A model generated the notes under the pieces. It searched no databases. It saw only the letters and a list, made by a program, of their open reading frames with translations, and was not told the origin of the DNA. DNA of 64,000 nt from positions 682,001 through 746,000 of the forward strand of contig NC_013665.1 in assembly GCF_000011005.1 (NCBI RefSeq), written 5' to 3'. Position numbers and translations under genes: made by a program. How positions within the stretch are numbered: position 1 is the stretch's first letter; each line of letters opens with the position of its first letter. The DNA comes from Methanocella paludicola SANAE. Its GTDB lineage: Archaea; Halobacteriota; Methanocellia; Methanocellales; Methanocellaceae. Positions 1 through 11,266 of this stretch are shown piece after piece.

Positions 1-286
1 TCTTCACCAGGTCAGAAATGCTCTTTTCCTTTTCCTTATGCACCGCAGGTATAGGCTTACCTACCGGCTCCACCTCGACGTAGTACTTCGACGGTCCGCC
101 GATATCGGTGGTGACCAGGTAATAGGCCTTTCCCTGCTCATCGTTAAAGAGCTCAGCGTCGCTATAGTCGATCCTGCCCTCATACAGGAAGCTGCCGCCT
201 TCATCGCTGATGAGATGATACGCTTCCAGGCCGTTACTTTTGAATACTCTAGGCTTAAACAAACCGCTTCCCCTTAAGACGTCCAA
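1..286 (-). CDS. Hypothetical protein, 3' end cut by the window edge
   Basis: An open minus-strand frame runs off the left edge and encodes about 95 residues here. The product is acidic and soluble-looking, with a run including YHLISDEGGSFLYEG, then a segment reading TTDIGGPSKYYVEVEP and a Lys/Glu-rich stretch (KEKEKSI). No family was recognised. No ATG lies in this frame; a TTG at 286 or another at 262 are the candidate starts and neither has a convincing ribosome binding site, so the start is uncertain. Reading-frame quality is the main reason to accept it, and the plus-strand frame over the same bases looks like a shadow. Confidence 0.5.
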   Translation of the reverse strand, partial: MDVLRGSGLFKPRVFKSNGLEAYHLISDEGGSFLYEGRIDYSDAELFNDEQGKAYYLVTTDIGGPSKYYVEVEPVGKPIPAVHKEKEKSISDLVK

Positions 287-382
287 TGTGTATATCTTTC
301 AAATACTATTTTACTGTTGTTGTCTCATAAAAAAGGTTTATGCAGGGCTATATGACTCGATATGAGCCATGCCCCGGCCTTT

Positions 383-577
383 TTAGCGAAGGTACGGTTG
401 CCCACGGCGCCCGGCGAAGAGGCGGTAGACCACGTACAGCAATACCAGGAACAGCAGGGCTTTGATCACCCAGAGCAGGATACCGAAGCTAAAGCCCAGA
501 AAAACGTCCAGCAGCCGCCATGCCACGATAAATGCGAGGACCGCTATGATCGCCGCAATTATTCTTCCCAGTACCAT
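383..577 (-). CDS. Small two-helix membrane protein
   Basis: A 64-residue protein with two hydrophobic stretches at roughly residues 4-22 and 30-52 and a basic C-terminal tail (residues 53-64, ending GRRGQPYLR). The pattern is that of a small integral membrane protein with a cytoplasmic positive tail. No family was recognised. It stands alone between the edge gene and the glutamate synthase operon, on the same strand. No clear ribosome binding site precedes the ATG. Function unknown; the call rests on hydrophobicity alone. Confidence 0.5.
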   Translation of the reverse strand: MVLGRIIAAIIAVLAFIVAWRLLDVFLGFSFGILLWVIKALLFLVLLYVVYRLFAGRRGQPYLR

Positions 578-651
578 ATGTGATCAATAGGCCGGGATAA
601 GTAAAGCCATATGGACGGTATATACCGGAAATAAAAAAAGAATTGTCGTTT

Positions 652-1389
652 TTACGATGTATAAAGGTTACCGTACGGCCTGTGCGACCGGGGGGCCAGC
701 TTGATGAAGGGCTTGCGCATGATCTCGTCGAAATCGCAGCCGAAGGTGACGCAGTATTCGCCTACCAGCCGGCTGATGATGGCGATATCCTTCGCATCGG
801 GCTCGGACTTGATGACCTCGCGGCCGAGGTAGTAGTCGTCGATGTCGCCCCGGACGTAGATGACGCCGCCGTGCATGCCCGTGCCCACGTAGTCGCCCGT
901 AGGCTGCGGGTGGCTATTTTGCGTGAGGCCCAGGAGCACCATGACGCCGCCCGCCATGTACTCGCCCAGGAAGTCGCTCGCCGTGCCGCCGATGACGATG
1001 GTCGGCACCATGTCGCCGTACGCCTTCATGTGGATCCCCACGCGGTAGCCCACGTCGCCCTTGATGAAGACCTTGCCGCCGCGCATGGCGTAGCCGATGA
1101 CGTCGCCCGCGTTGCCGTGGACGACGACCTTGCCGGAGTTCATCGTGTTACCGATGCCGTCCTGGCCGTTGCCGTGGACGACGACTTCGGCGCCGTCCAT
1201 GAAGATGCCCAGATCATTACCCGGGATGCCCCGGACGTCGATCTTCATCTTACCCTTCAGGCCGCCGCCGATGTACTTCTGGCCGCAGACGTTGTCCAGC
1301 TCGACCGAGTACTCGCCTTCGGCGGCCAGCGCCCTTATCTTTTCATTCAATGCCCGGTAGGGCATTTCCTTTGCGTCGATGTGCACCAT
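652..1389 (-). CDS. gltB3: Glutamate synthase, GXGXG domain subunit (GltB domain 3)
   Basis: A 245-residue protein made almost entirely of the right-handed beta-helix GXGXG domain that forms the C-terminal third of bacterial glutamate synthase large subunit. Repeated Gly-rich turns such as VVVHGNGQDGIGNTM and VVVHGNAGDVIGYAM (residues about 90-130) show it directly. In many archaea the large subunit is split into separate genes, and this one is last in such a set. The ATG at 1389 follows the stop of the FMN-domain gene at 1391 almost without gap, so the two are surely co-translated. The domain is structural, linking the amidotransferase and synthase sites. Confidence 0.9.
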   Translation of the reverse strand: MVHIDAKEMPYRALNEKIRALAAEGEYSVELDNVCGQKYIGGGLKGKMKIDVRGIPGNDLGIFMDGAEVVVHGNGQDGIGNTMNSGKVVVHGNAGDVIGYAMRGGKVFIKGDVGYRVGIHMKAYGDMVPTIVIGGTASDFLGEYMAGGVMVLLGLTQNSHPQPTGDYVGTGMHGGVIYVRGDIDDYYLGREVIKSEPDAKDIAIISRLVGEYCVTFGCDFDEIMRKPFIKLAPRSHRPYGNLYTS

Positions 1390-1390
1390 G

Positions 1391-2917
1391 TTATCGCCCC
1401 GCCGGCTTCACGCCAAGTATTTCCAGGGTCTTCTCGTCCAGGCCGATGCCGCGCAGCCTCTCCCGGTTCCCGCGCAGGCTCTCGACGGAATTGATGCCCA
1501 GCGCGCCCAGCACTTCCTGGATCTCGTGGCTCCAGGCGCTCAGCAGGTTCGTGAGCCGCTGCGCCCCGATCTCGGGGTCCAGCCTCGCGGTGAGGTGCGG
1601 CTTCTGCGTGGCGATGCCCCAGGAGCAGTTGCCGGTGTTGCACTTCTGGCAAACGCGGCACCCCAGCGCTACTAAGGCGGCCGTGCCGATCATCACGGCA
1701 TCGGCACCGAGGGCGATGGCCTTGACGACGTCGGCGCTCTGCCGGATGCCGCCGCCCACGACGATGGACGCCTGGTTGCGGATGCCCTCGGCCCTCAGCC
1801 GATCGTCCACGGCGGCGAGCGCGAGCTCGATGGGTATGCCCACGTTGTCCCGCATGATGCGGGGAGCGGAGCCCGTGCCGCCCCGGAACCCGTCGATGGT
1901 GACGATGTCGGCGCCCGCGCGGACGATGCCGCTGCAGATGGCCGCGATGTTGTGGACGGCGGCCACTTTGACCGATACGGGCTTCTTGTACTCGGTCGCC
2001 TCTTTAAGAGCATAAATGAGCTGCGACAGGTCCTCGATCGAGTAGATATCGTGGTGGGGCGCGGGCGATAGCGCGTCCGTGCCGACCGGTATCATCCGGG
2101 TCTTCGAGACGTCCTCGCTCACCTTCTCGCCCGGCAGGTGCCCGCCGATGCCCGGCTTGGCACCCTGGCCGATCTTGATCTCCACTAAGGCGCCGGCATT
2201 GAGGTACTCCTCGGTCACGCCGAACCGGCCCGAGGCGCACTGGACGATGACGTTATCCTTGTACTGGTAGAAGTCCCGGTGGAGGCCGCCTTCGCCCGTG
2301 TTCATGAGCGTGCCGCACTCTTTTGCGGCCAGCATGAGCGACTTGTGGACGTTGTAGCTGATAGCGCCGTAGGACATGGCGCCGAAGATGACGGGTATGT
2401 CCAGTCTGAAGTTGGGGGCCAGGTCCGTCTTGAGCTTGAGACTGCCGCCCGAGAAGTCGAACTCCAGCTTATCGGGCTTCTTGCCCAGGTACGTCCGTAG
2501 CTCCATGGGCTCTCTTAGCGGGTCGATGGATGGGTTCGTGACCTGGCAGGCGTCGATGAGCAGGTGGTCCCACAGGATGGGATACGGCTTGTCCGTGCCC
2601 ATCGCGGTGAGCAGGATGCCGCCCGACTCCGCCTGCTTGTAAATATTCTTGCGGATCTCGTCCGTAAAGCTCGCGTTGGGCTTGAACGTGAGGGGGTTGT
2701 GCTCGATGCGGATGGCTCTCTTCGGGCACATGGTGACGCATCTTAAACATGCCACGCACTTCGAGTCGTCGGCGATGATGCAGTCGAACTCCTTGCTGTA
2801 GGTGACGGCCCCGAAGCCGCACTCCGTCGTGCACTTCTTGCACCGCACACACTTGCGGTCGTTGACCTCAACGCTGAACTCGGGAGGCACCGTCGATGGA
2901 AGGGCGACCGTGGTCAT
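1391..2917 (-). CDS. gltB2: Glutamate synthase, FMN/Fe-S synthase subunit with N-terminal ferredoxin domain
   Basis: 508 residues. The N-terminus carries an 8-Cys two-[4Fe-4S] ferredoxin module (Cys23/26/29/33 and Cys54/57/60/64). A TIM-barrel FMN-binding domain follows, with GGTGSAPR and GADAVMIGTAALVALGC, and then a Cys-rich loop (CRVCQKCNTGNC) as in glutamate synthases. The enzyme makes glutamate from 2-oxoglutarate and glutamine-derived ammonia; the ferredoxin module suggests electrons come from reduced ferredoxin. The frame extends further upstream, but the ATG at 2917 is preferred because it overlaps the stop of the amidotransferase gene (ATGA), the upstream extension is low-quality His/Arg/Gly sequence, and residues become family-like only after it. 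Confidence 0.92.
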   Translation of the reverse strand: MTTVALPSTVPPEFSVEVNDRKCVRCKKCTTECGFGAVTYSKEFDCIIADDSKCVACLRCVTMCPKRAIRIEHNPLTFKPNASFTDEIRKNIYKQAESGGILLTAMGTDKPYPILWDHLLIDACQVTNPSIDPLREPMELRTYLGKKPDKLEFDFSGGSLKLKTDLAPNFRLDIPVIFGAMSYGAISYNVHKSLMLAAKECGTLMNTGEGGLHRDFYQYKDNVIVQCASGRFGVTEEYLNAGALVEIKIGQGAKPGIGGHLPGEKVSEDVSKTRMIPVGTDALSPAPHHDIYSIEDLSQLIYALKEATEYKKPVSVKVAAVHNIAAICSGIVRAGADIVTIDGFRGGTGSAPRIMRDNVGIPIELALAAVDDRLRAEGIRNQASIVVGGGIRQSADVVKAIALGADAVMIGTAALVALGCRVCQKCNTGNCSWGIATQKPHLTARLDPEIGAQRLTNLLSAWSHEIQEVLGALGINSVESLRGNRERLRGIGLDEKTLEILGVKPAGR

Positions 2918-4008
2918 TCCACGTCCTCCTCCACCAGGCCGATGACCGGCGTGCCCGCCTTTGGGGCCCATATCTGGTCCGGCTCGGGCTCGATGATGCG
3001 AATGCCGGCCTCTTCCGACGACATGTAGAGCGTGTCGTCCTTCGTGGCCGCCATCATGGGCCTTAATTTTATGCGGTCGTTGAGGCCTATCATGCCCCTG
3101 TTGCATCCCACGATGATCGAGAATGGCCCGTTCATGAGGGCGCTGCCGTAGACCATTCGGATGGCCTCATGTGCTCTCCTCTGGGAAGGCTCCATCCTGT
3201 CGATGTCCTTCCAGAACGGGGGCGCCAAGGCCTTCGTGGCGACGGTGATGGGCAGCTTATGCTTCCTGACCAGTAGATCGAATAAATAGGCGATGACCTC
3301 GGTGTCGGTCAGCAATTCCAGCTTGTAGCCGAACATCTCGAGGTATCTCTTATTAATGCCGTACGACGAAATTTCGCCGTTATGCACGACGGACCAGTCT
3401 AGTAAAGCGATCGGGTGCGCGCCGCCCCACCAGCCCGGCGTGTTCGTCGGGAACCGGCCGTGGGCCGTCCAGAGGTAGGCCTTGTACTGGTCGAGCTTGA
3501 AGTACTTCGCGATGTCCTCGGGGTATCCCACGCCCTTGAAGCCGCCCATGTTCTTGCCGCTCGACGAAATGAAAGCTCCGGCGAAGTTCGAGTTGATGTC
3601 CATGACCTGCTCGACGACGTAGTCGTCCTCGGGCTTGTTCTCTAATTTGGAGTCGTCGACCCGCACGAAGTAGCGCCGTATCAACGGCGCGTTGTGGATG
3701 CTGTCGACCTTCACGGTCGGGATCTTCTCGTCCTTCTCGATGACGAAGCGCTGCGCCAGGTGCTCCTCCAGCCGGGCCTGGCAGTCCTCATCGTCGAACA
3801 TCACGTGAAAAGCGTAGTAGTCCCTGTACTTTGGGTAGATGCCGTACGCTGCGAAGCCGCCGCCGAGGCCGTTGGACCGGTCGTGCATGAGCGCGATGGA
3901 CTTGATGATCTTAGTCCCGTCGATGCGCTTGCCCTTTTTGTTCAGGATACCCGAGATGGCGCATCCCGAGGGATTTCTCTCGCATCGCACCTTCGTGTCG
4001 CATCTCAT
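2914..4008 (-). CDS. gltB1: Glutamate synthase, class II glutamine amidotransferase subunit
   Basis: 364 residues resembling the Ntn-hydrolase amidotransferase domain of glutamate synthase, which releases ammonia from glutamine. Visible signatures are GCAISGILN near the N-terminus, the segment AHGRFPTNT, then HNGEISSYGINKRYLE, and a C-terminal MSSEEAGIR. The ATG at 4008 is preferred over one further upstream because GAGGTGA lies just before it. With that start the presumed nucleophile Cys is residue 16, not residue 2, so a short propeptide would have to be removed, as is known for other GltB proteins. First gene of a three-gene operon whose members overlap or abut. Confidence 0.88.
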   Translation of the reverse strand: MRCDTKVRCERNPSGCAISGILNKKGKRIDGTKIIKSIALMHDRSNGLGGGFAAYGIYPKYRDYYAFHVMFDDEDCQARLEEHLAQRFVIEKDEKIPTVKVDSIHNAPLIRRYFVRVDDSKLENKPEDDYVVEQVMDINSNFAGAFISSSGKNMGGFKGVGYPEDIAKYFKLDQYKAYLWTAHGRFPTNTPGWWGGAHPIALLDWSVVHNGEISSYGINKRYLEMFGYKLELLTDTEVIAYLFDLLVRKHKLPITVATKALAPPFWKDIDRMEPSQRRAHEAIRMVYGSALMNGPFSIIVGCNRGMIGLNDRIKLRPMMAATKDDTLYMSSEEAGIRIIEPEPDQIWAPKAGTPVIGLVEEDVE

Positions 4009-4078
4009 GCGATATTCACCTCTAGGGTGTTTCGTGTAACGTTCAGCGACTTCATCCGGCTTCAACTCGTTTCCTAGT

Positions 4079-4140
4079 TCCACTATATATAATATTCGAT
4101 GATAGTAGGCAAGGATATGCACTGTACATATATTTAAACT
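4079..4140 (-). promoter_or_regulatory. Candidate promoter region of the glutamate synthase operon
   Basis: The stretch between gyrA and gltB1 holds two minus-strand TATA-like sites: TTATATATAG around 4083-4092 and TTTAAATATA around 4129-4138. The nearer one would give a 5' leader of roughly 50 bases before the ATG at 4008 with its GAGGTGA. Bases 4144-4232 are A/T-rich and lie 3' of gyrA, so they may also hold its transcription stop. Inferred from sequence only. Confidence 0.4.
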
Positions 4141-4232
4141 TTGTTAGACCTTAGCACACGATATGTAAAACTTCACGCACAATATGTGCAGAAAAAGTAA
4201 AATAAAATAGATGACAGGCCGAATGCCTGTCA

Positions 4233-6671
4233 TTAGATCTCTTCTTCCTTCTTCTCGGACACCAGCTTGGCGACGCCCACCACGGCGTCGTTCTCCGACT
4301 TGAGCGTGATGATCTTGACGCCCTGGGTGTTGCGGCTGATCTCCGAGATGTCCTTCACGTTGATGCGCATCATGATGCCGTCCCGGGTGACCACGAGCAG
4401 CTGGTCGTCGTCGGTGACCGAGGCGATCGCCACGACGCCGCCGTTCCGGAGGGTGGTCTTGATGTTGATCATGCCCTGGCCGCCCCGGTGGTGCGGGGTA
4501 TACTCCGAGATCGCGGTCCGCTTGCCGAAGCCGTTCTCGCAGACCGTCAGGATGGACGCGCTCTCGCTGACGACTTCCATGCCGATGACCTTGTCCTTCT
4601 CGGTGAGCCGGATGCCTATGACGCCGCCCGCCTGGCGGCCCATGGGCCGGACTTCCGATTCGCTGAAGCGGTTCGCCTTGCCGTTCCTCGTCGCGATCAG
4701 CACTTCCTGGCCACCGTTCGTGAGCTTGACCGATATGAGCTCGTCGCCCTCGTCCAGCCCGATGGCGATGATGCCCGTCCTGCGGATGTTCTGGAAAGAC
4801 GAGAGCGCCGTCTTCTTGATCGTGCCCTCGCGGGTACACATGATCAGGTAGTGCTTCTCGTCGAACTCCTTGATGGGGATCATGGCGTTGACCGACTCGT
4901 TCGGCATCAGCGTGAGCAAATTCACGATCGCCTTGCCCCTGGACTGCCGGCTGGCCTCGGGTATCTCGTAGACCTTCAACACGTATACTCTGCCCTTGTT
5001 GGTGAAGAAGAGCAGGTGGTCGTGCGTGGAGGCCGTGAAGACATCGACGACGAAGTCCTCTTCCTTGGTCTCCATGCCCATGATGCCCATGCCGCCCCTG
5101 CGCTGGGTCCGGTACGTGTCCACGGGCTGCCTCTTTATGTAGCCCGTGTTAGAGATCGTGACGACGACATTCTCTACGGGAATGAGGTCCTCGTCGACGA
5201 TCTCGCCGTCGGACTCCTTGATGATGGTCCTCCGCCCGTCGCCATACTTTGCCCTGAGCTCGAGAAGCTCGTTCTTTATGATGTCCAGCACCATCTGCGG
5301 GCTGGCCAGCACCTCCTTCAGGTGCGCGATCAGCTTTATTAATTCGGCGCGCTCGTCCTCGATCTTCCTGCGCTCCAGGCCCGTGAGGCCCCTGAGCCGC
5401 ATGTCAAGGATGGCCTTCGACTGCTCTTCGGAGAGGCCGTACTTCGACATGAACACGGCCTTCGCGTCGTCCGCGCTGGCGGACCTCCTCAGGATATTGA
5501 CGAAGTCGTCGATGTTGTCCAGGGCCACCAGCAGGCCTGCCAGTATGTGTTCCCTGGCCTGGGCCTTCTTCAGCTCGAACTGGCTTCTGCGGGTTACGAC
5601 TTCCTGCCTGTGCTTGAGGTAGTACTCCAGCGTCTCCTTCAGGCTCAGCGTCCTGGGCTGGTTGTCCACCAGCGCCAGGTTGTTGACGCCGAAGGTCGTC
5701 TCCATCTGGGTGTGCCTGTAAAGCTGGTTCAGCAGCACGTTGGCGTTGGCGCCCTTCTTGAGCTCGATGACGATCCGCATGCCGTCCCGGTCGGACTCGT
5801 CTCTCAGGTCTGATATGCCCTCGAGCTTCTTATCCCTCACCAGGTCGGCGATGTTCTCGATGAGCTTTGCCTTGTTGACCATGTACGGGATCTCGGTGAC
5901 AAGGATGACGTTCCTGCCGCCTTCCTCCGTGATCTCGGCTTTGGCCCTGATCTTTATGGAGCCCCTGCCAGTGAGATATGCGTCCTTAATGCCTTCCCGG
6001 CCGTAGATGTAAGCGCCGGTGGGGAAATCGGGGCCGGTGATGAGTTTCAATAGCTCAAGAGGCTCGATCGCCGGGTCGTTGATCAACGCGACCGTGCCGT
6101 CGATGACCTCGGAAATGTTGTGCGGCGGGATGTTGGTCGCCATGCCCACTGCGATGCCCGATGAGCCGTTAATGAGCAGGTTCGGGAGCTTTGCCGGTAG
6201 CACGGAAGGCTCCTTCAGCGATTCATCGAAATTGGGCACGAAGTTGACGGTCTCCTTGTCCAGGTCGTCGAGCATCTCGTCCGCGATCTTCGCCATGCGG
6301 ACCTCGGTGTAACGCATGGCTGCGGCGCTATCGCCGTCCACGCTGCCGAAGTTGCCCTGGCCATCGATGAGCGGGTAACGCAATGAGAAGTCCTGGACCA
6401 TCCTGACGATGGTATCGTAGATGGCCATGTCGCCGTGCGGGTGGTACTTACCCATGACGTCTCCGACCACCCTGGCCGACTTCTTATAAGGCTTATCGTA
6501 AGTGTTGCCCAGCTCGTACATGCCGTACAAAACACGGCGGTGAACAGGCTTCAGCCCGTCACGTACGTCCGGCAACGCACGCCCCACGATAACGCTCATC
6601 GCGTAATCGATGTAGGACTTACGCATCTCCTCTTCTATCTTGACCGGTAAAACTGTCTCCTGTGTTGCCAT
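4233..6671 (-). CDS. gyrA: DNA gyrase subunit A
   Basis: 812 residues, close to the usual bacterial GyrA length. The N-terminal breakage-reunion domain is intact, with HPHGD (78-82) and the active-site Tyr121 in AAAMRYTE. The C-terminal beta-pinwheel includes the GyrA box QRRGGMG, which marks true gyrase as opposed to topoisomerase IV. It forms an A2B2 enzyme with GyrB to introduce negative supercoils using ATP. Many euryarchaea, including methanogens of this type, have such bacterial-type gyrase. The start lies 3 bases after the gyrB stop, so the pair is one operon in gyrB-gyrA order. Confidence 0.97.
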   Translation of the reverse strand: MATQETVLPVKIEEEMRKSYIDYAMSVIVGRALPDVRDGLKPVHRRVLYGMYELGNTYDKPYKKSARVVGDVMGKYHPHGDMAIYDTIVRMVQDFSLRYPLIDGQGNFGSVDGDSAAAMRYTEVRMAKIADEMLDDLDKETVNFVPNFDESLKEPSVLPAKLPNLLINGSSGIAVGMATNIPPHNISEVIDGTVALINDPAIEPLELLKLITGPDFPTGAYIYGREGIKDAYLTGRGSIKIRAKAEITEEGGRNVILVTEIPYMVNKAKLIENIADLVRDKKLEGISDLRDESDRDGMRIVIELKKGANANVLLNQLYRHTQMETTFGVNNLALVDNQPRTLSLKETLEYYLKHRQEVVTRRSQFELKKAQAREHILAGLLVALDNIDDFVNILRRSASADDAKAVFMSKYGLSEEQSKAILDMRLRGLTGLERRKIEDERAELIKLIAHLKEVLASPQMVLDIIKNELLELRAKYGDGRRTIIKESDGEIVDEDLIPVENVVVTISNTGYIKRQPVDTYRTQRRGGMGIMGMETKEEDFVVDVFTASTHDHLLFFTNKGRVYVLKVYEIPEASRQSRGKAIVNLLTLMPNESVNAMIPIKEFDEKHYLIMCTREGTIKKTALSSFQNIRRTGIIAIGLDEGDELISVKLTNGGQEVLIATRNGKANRFSESEVRPMGRQAGGVIGIRLTEKDKVIGMEVVSESASILTVCENGFGKRTAISEYTPHHRGGQGMINIKTTLRNGGVVAIASVTDDDQLLVVTRDGIMMRINVKDISEISRNTQGVKIITLKSENDAVVGVAKLVSEKKEEEI

Positions 6672-6674
6672 ATC

Positions 6675-8636
<1,962 letters not shown>

Positions 8637-8730
8637 CTAGAAATTTTTGTCTTTTCGTTAGCTGTGATAAATGAATTTTAGGGCCTATGTATGCCCTTTC
8701 CCCTTCCTAGATTTAATAGTCCGACATCAC

Positions 8731-8741
8731 ATATATATTTA
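8731..8741 (+). promoter_or_regulatory. TATA box of the S4-domain methyltransferase gene
   Basis: An ATATATATTTA tract lies about 45 bases before the ATG at 8782, and GTGAGG sits 5 bases before that ATG. Transcription would then start near 8763 and leave a short leader. The gene is divergent from gyrB. Confidence 0.45.
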
Positions 8742-8781
8742 GTGCTCAGCACAGTTAATTTCATATCTGCGTGAGGCTTTT

Positions 8782-9441
8782 ATGGGGGTAGAAATGAGGC
8801 TTGATGAGTACCTGGTAAGTGAGGGCCTGGTCCCCTCCAGGAGCCGGGCGAAGCGGCTTATTGAAAAAGGCCAGGTGAAGGTGGACGGTAAGGCTGTCCT
8901 GAAGCCCTCGCAGAAGGTCGAATATGGGCGCAAGGTGGCGATCGAGGGCGAAGACATGCCCGAGGGCTACTTTAAGCTTAAAGGGATCCAGGAAGCGTCG
9001 GGCATCCTGCGCCCGGGCGACGTAGTCCTGGACATCGGCTCCAGCGCCGGCGGCTTCCTGATGTTCGCCTCGGGCATAGCCTCCCGGGTGGTGGGCATCG
9101 AGTTCAGCCGCGAGTTTCTCGAGCCGCTGTCAAATGTTGAAAAAGAGTATCCCGGCGTGAAGGTGATGTTCGGCGACGCTTTCAGAATGGACCTGGCGGC
9201 CCTGGGCGGCCCCTACGACGTTATTTTGAACGACATGACCGTGGAGCCCCTTACGTCCATAGAAGTCTTAAAACGCTTTTTACCGCTGCTTAAAGAGCAT
9301 GGCCGTATCGTTCAGGTGGTTAAGCTTGGCCCCAGAGGCACGCCCGAGCCGATGATCAAGAAGCTCGCAGAGGCCGGGCTTAAAATACAAAAAGTCATCA
9401 GGCCCCAAAAGATGGAGGCCTACATCGTTGCGGAAAAATAG
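8782..9441 (+). CDS. S4-domain RNA methyltransferase, TlyA/FtsJ-like
   Basis: 219 residues. Residues about 5-62 form an S4 RNA-binding domain (MRLDEYLVSEGLV, AKRLIEKGQVKVDGK). The rest is a Rossmann methyltransferase with the SAM motif VVLDIGSSAGGF and a later NDMT and VVKLGPRG. The architecture matches the TlyA/hemolysin-A family, whose known members 2'-O-methylate rRNA, but the K-D-K-E tetrad cannot be confirmed by eye and the protein is shorter than bacterial TlyA. It may therefore be a related archaeal RNA methyltransferase. GTGAGG is well placed before the ATG at 8782; a second ATG (8794) lies just downstream. Confidence 0.75.
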   Translation: MGVEMRLDEYLVSEGLVPSRSRAKRLIEKGQVKVDGKAVLKPSQKVEYGRKVAIEGEDMPEGYFKLKGIQEASGILRPGDVVLDIGSSAGGFLMFASGIASRVVGIEFSREFLEPLSNVEKEYPGVKVMFGDAFRMDLAALGGPYDVILNDMTVEPLTSIEVLKRFLPLLKEHGRIVQVVKLGPRGTPEPMIKKLAEAGLKIQKVIRPQKMEAYIVAEK

Positions 9442-9453
9442 TGTGGGCGCGGG

Positions 9454-9762
9454 TCACCCGAAGATGGCGCCCATCCCTGAGGCGGCCTCGTCCTCTTCCT
9501 TGTGGATGTAATCGAGGATGTGCTTTTCCTCATCGCCTGTGATCTTCGCGATCGGGATCTTGGACTCCTCGATAAGCCTGACGGCTTCCTTCATCTTCTC
9601 GGGGTTATCCGCCCGGACGTAGAGATAATAGCCAGTTTTGCGATTGGTGCCCATGATGGCGGCCTCGCGGACGCTCGGGCCCAGGCGCTTGAAGAACTCT
9701 TCTTCAAGAAGCTTATCTACGGGCTTCTTTTCCTTGTCTTCGTAAAAATACACTGCTTCCAT
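9454..9762 (-). CDS. Conserved-looking hypothetical protein
   Basis: A 102-residue acidic protein with no membrane segment. It begins MEAVYFYEDKEKKP, contains YYLYVRADNPEKMKEA and KITGDEEKHILDYI, and ends with a Gly-rich tail (GMGAIFG). The alternating charged helices and beta strands suggest a small compact fold. I do not recognise the family. It lies tail-to-tail with the S4-domain methyltransferase, 12 bases away, and in the same direction as the downstream-lying DUF362 gene. Confidence 0.6.
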   Translation of the reverse strand: MEAVYFYEDKEKKPVDKLLEEEFFKRLGPSVREAAIMGTNRKTGYYLYVRADNPEKMKEAVRLIEESKIPIAKITGDEEKHILDYIHKEEDEAASGMGAIFG

Positions 9763-9817
9763 TTAAACACCTTTCACATAATTACCAGCGATGGTTCATA
9801 AATATAATGCTTGAGGC

Positions 9818-10651
9818 TCACATGCGGTAGTATTTCCGGAGCTGACTGATCGTCTCCCCCATGTACTCGATCTTCTCCATCTCGTTCTCGCCCATGCCTG
9901 CCTTTTTTGCGAGCTTCAGGTAGGGGATGTCGTCAGGGCATAGCCCCATGAGGAACGAGCCTACAGCGTCCGTGGCCACGAAGTCCTCGCCCGCGATGAT
10001 GACATCAGACCGGATGGGGTCACAGGCAAGCTCGTGGCCCTGGCACCCGATGATGCCGTCGATGACCGTGAGCTCGGGCCCGAACACGCGGTTAAGGTCG
10101 ACGATCTTCTGGTGCAGGTCGTCGTGCATGATGCCCTTCGGCAGTATGCCGCCCATCATGTTCTTCATCGAGAGGGTCGAGAGCGACCAGACGTGCACCT
10201 TGAGCTTTGGCACCGAGAGGATGCAGTCATAATCGATGAACGGCTTTGCCACCCGTACGCTTTTCAGCGATTTGCCGCCGGGGATATCTACTTCCACGTG
10301 GGGCTGCGCGTTCAGGTCATACAGCGTTACCTCGTAATCCTCGAGGGCGTCCACGAGCCCGGTACTGCGGAACGTCTCCATCGTGTCGTAGCTCGCCATG
10401 CCGCCCTCGCCCACGGCGAACTCCTTATTGCTCCAGCCATGGTCCAGCAGGTACTCGACGATCCCTTTGACGACGCGGGGGTCCGTTGTGACTCCCGTCT
10501 CGGGCTTGCTCGAGTTCACATAATTAGGCTTGATCAGCACCCGCTCGTACCTGTTTAAAATGCCGCCGGCCCCGATCATGTCCAGCGCCTTCTTCGGGCC
10601 TTCGACGGGGTCGCTCGTGTGGACTATCGAAATAAGGGTGCTCTTCGCCAT
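9818..10651 (-). CDS. DUF362 domain protein
   Basis: 277 residues matching the DUF362 pattern: VLIKPNYVNSSKPETGVTTDP near the N-terminus, then VGEGGMASYDT, SVPKLKVHVWSLSTLSMKNMMGG and DGIIGCQGHELACDP. Members of this family are often fused to ferredoxin domains, but no such domain is present here. The biochemical role of the family is not established. The ATG at 10651 (MAKSTLISIVHTSD) is chosen because homology-like sequence begins there; the longer reading to 10744 adds a basic segment that covers the A/T-rich promoter area. Confidence 0.8.
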   Translation of the reverse strand: MAKSTLISIVHTSDPVEGPKKALDMIGAGGILNRYERVLIKPNYVNSSKPETGVTTDPRVVKGIVEYLLDHGWSNKEFAVGEGGMASYDTMETFRSTGLVDALEDYEVTLYDLNAQPHVEVDIPGGKSLKSVRVAKPFIDYDCILSVPKLKVHVWSLSTLSMKNMMGGILPKGIMHDDLHQKIVDLNRVFGPELTVIDGIIGCQGHELACDPIRSDVIIAGEDFVATDAVGSFLMGLCPDDIPYLKLAKKAGMGENEMEKIEYMGETISQLRKYYRM

Positions 10652-10832
10652 GATAATACCATTTTCATAATTCGCCGTGCGGATTAAAAAATATTGCCTG
10701 GGCATCCCCGGCCTAAACACTCTCAATTTATGCTTATAAACCAAAAATGGGCGTATATAGCTACGGTTTAATCCGTTGCTTAAATAATTAATATATACCG
10801 GGTATTAGTATAATAACGGCTTGGTGAACTTC

Positions 10833-11255
10833 ATGACTGGAAAACTGACCGATTCGTTGCCGCTGGCCCTGTCCGGGCTGGTCATCGCCGGTATTCTCGT
10901 CGCTTTCATTGCGAGCGTTATGCTGCCGTCCCGGGGCATCGAGGCCTCGTACGGCGCAGCGGATAATGGTAAGGAAATCTCTATAGGCGAAGGCACGACT
11001 TTCAAGATCATCCTGGACGAGAACCCGACCACGGGGTACTCGTGGAACACGACCGTGACGTCGGGCCTGAGGGTAGAGAACAGCGAATTCATACAGGGCG
11101 GTAATGCCGGGCTGGCAGGCGCCGGGGGCACTCACGAGTGGACCATCAAGGCGACCGGCAAGGGCGAGCAGCAATTCACGGCCATATACAAGCGCCCCTG
11201 GGAGCCCACGACCGGCAGCGAGAGCGCCTTCACGCTCAAGATACTGGTAAATTAA
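10833..11255 (+). CDS. Chagasin-type (I42) cysteine protease inhibitor, membrane-anchored
   Basis: 140 residues. A hydrophobic segment at about residues 11-34 should export or anchor the protein. The outer domain carries the three inhibitory loops of the I42 family: NPTTGYSW, a Gly-rich loop (LAGAGGTHEW) and KRPWEP near the C-terminus. In known members these loops block the active-site cleft of papain-like cysteine proteases. Start chosen at the ATG 10833, which has GGTGA 5 bases upstream; TTG 10821 and GTG 10824 are alternatives. It is convergent with hgcB, whose stop lies 12 bases beyond. Confidence 0.85.
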   Translation: MTGKLTDSLPLALSGLVIAGILVAFIASVMLPSRGIEASYGAADNGKEISIGEGTTFKIILDENPTTGYSWNTTVTSGLRVENSEFIQGGNAGLAGAGGTHEWTIKATGKGEQQFTAIYKRPWEPTTGSESAFTLKILVN

Positions 11256-11266
11256 AAAATATTTTT

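Noticed and set aside
643-1494. 283-codon plus-strand frame opposite gltB3
   Set aside because: Asp/Val/Ala-rich shadow of the gltB3/gltB2 coding strand with no motif and no ribosome binding site.
1347-1661. Minus-strand frame overlapping gltB2
   Set aside because: Lies within gltB2 in another frame, with low-complexity Arg/Pro/Glu sequence.
4488-5342. 284-codon plus-strand frame inside gyrA
   Set aside because: Antisense shadow of a fully intact gyrA; composition is typical of the reverse frame of G/C-rich coding sequence.
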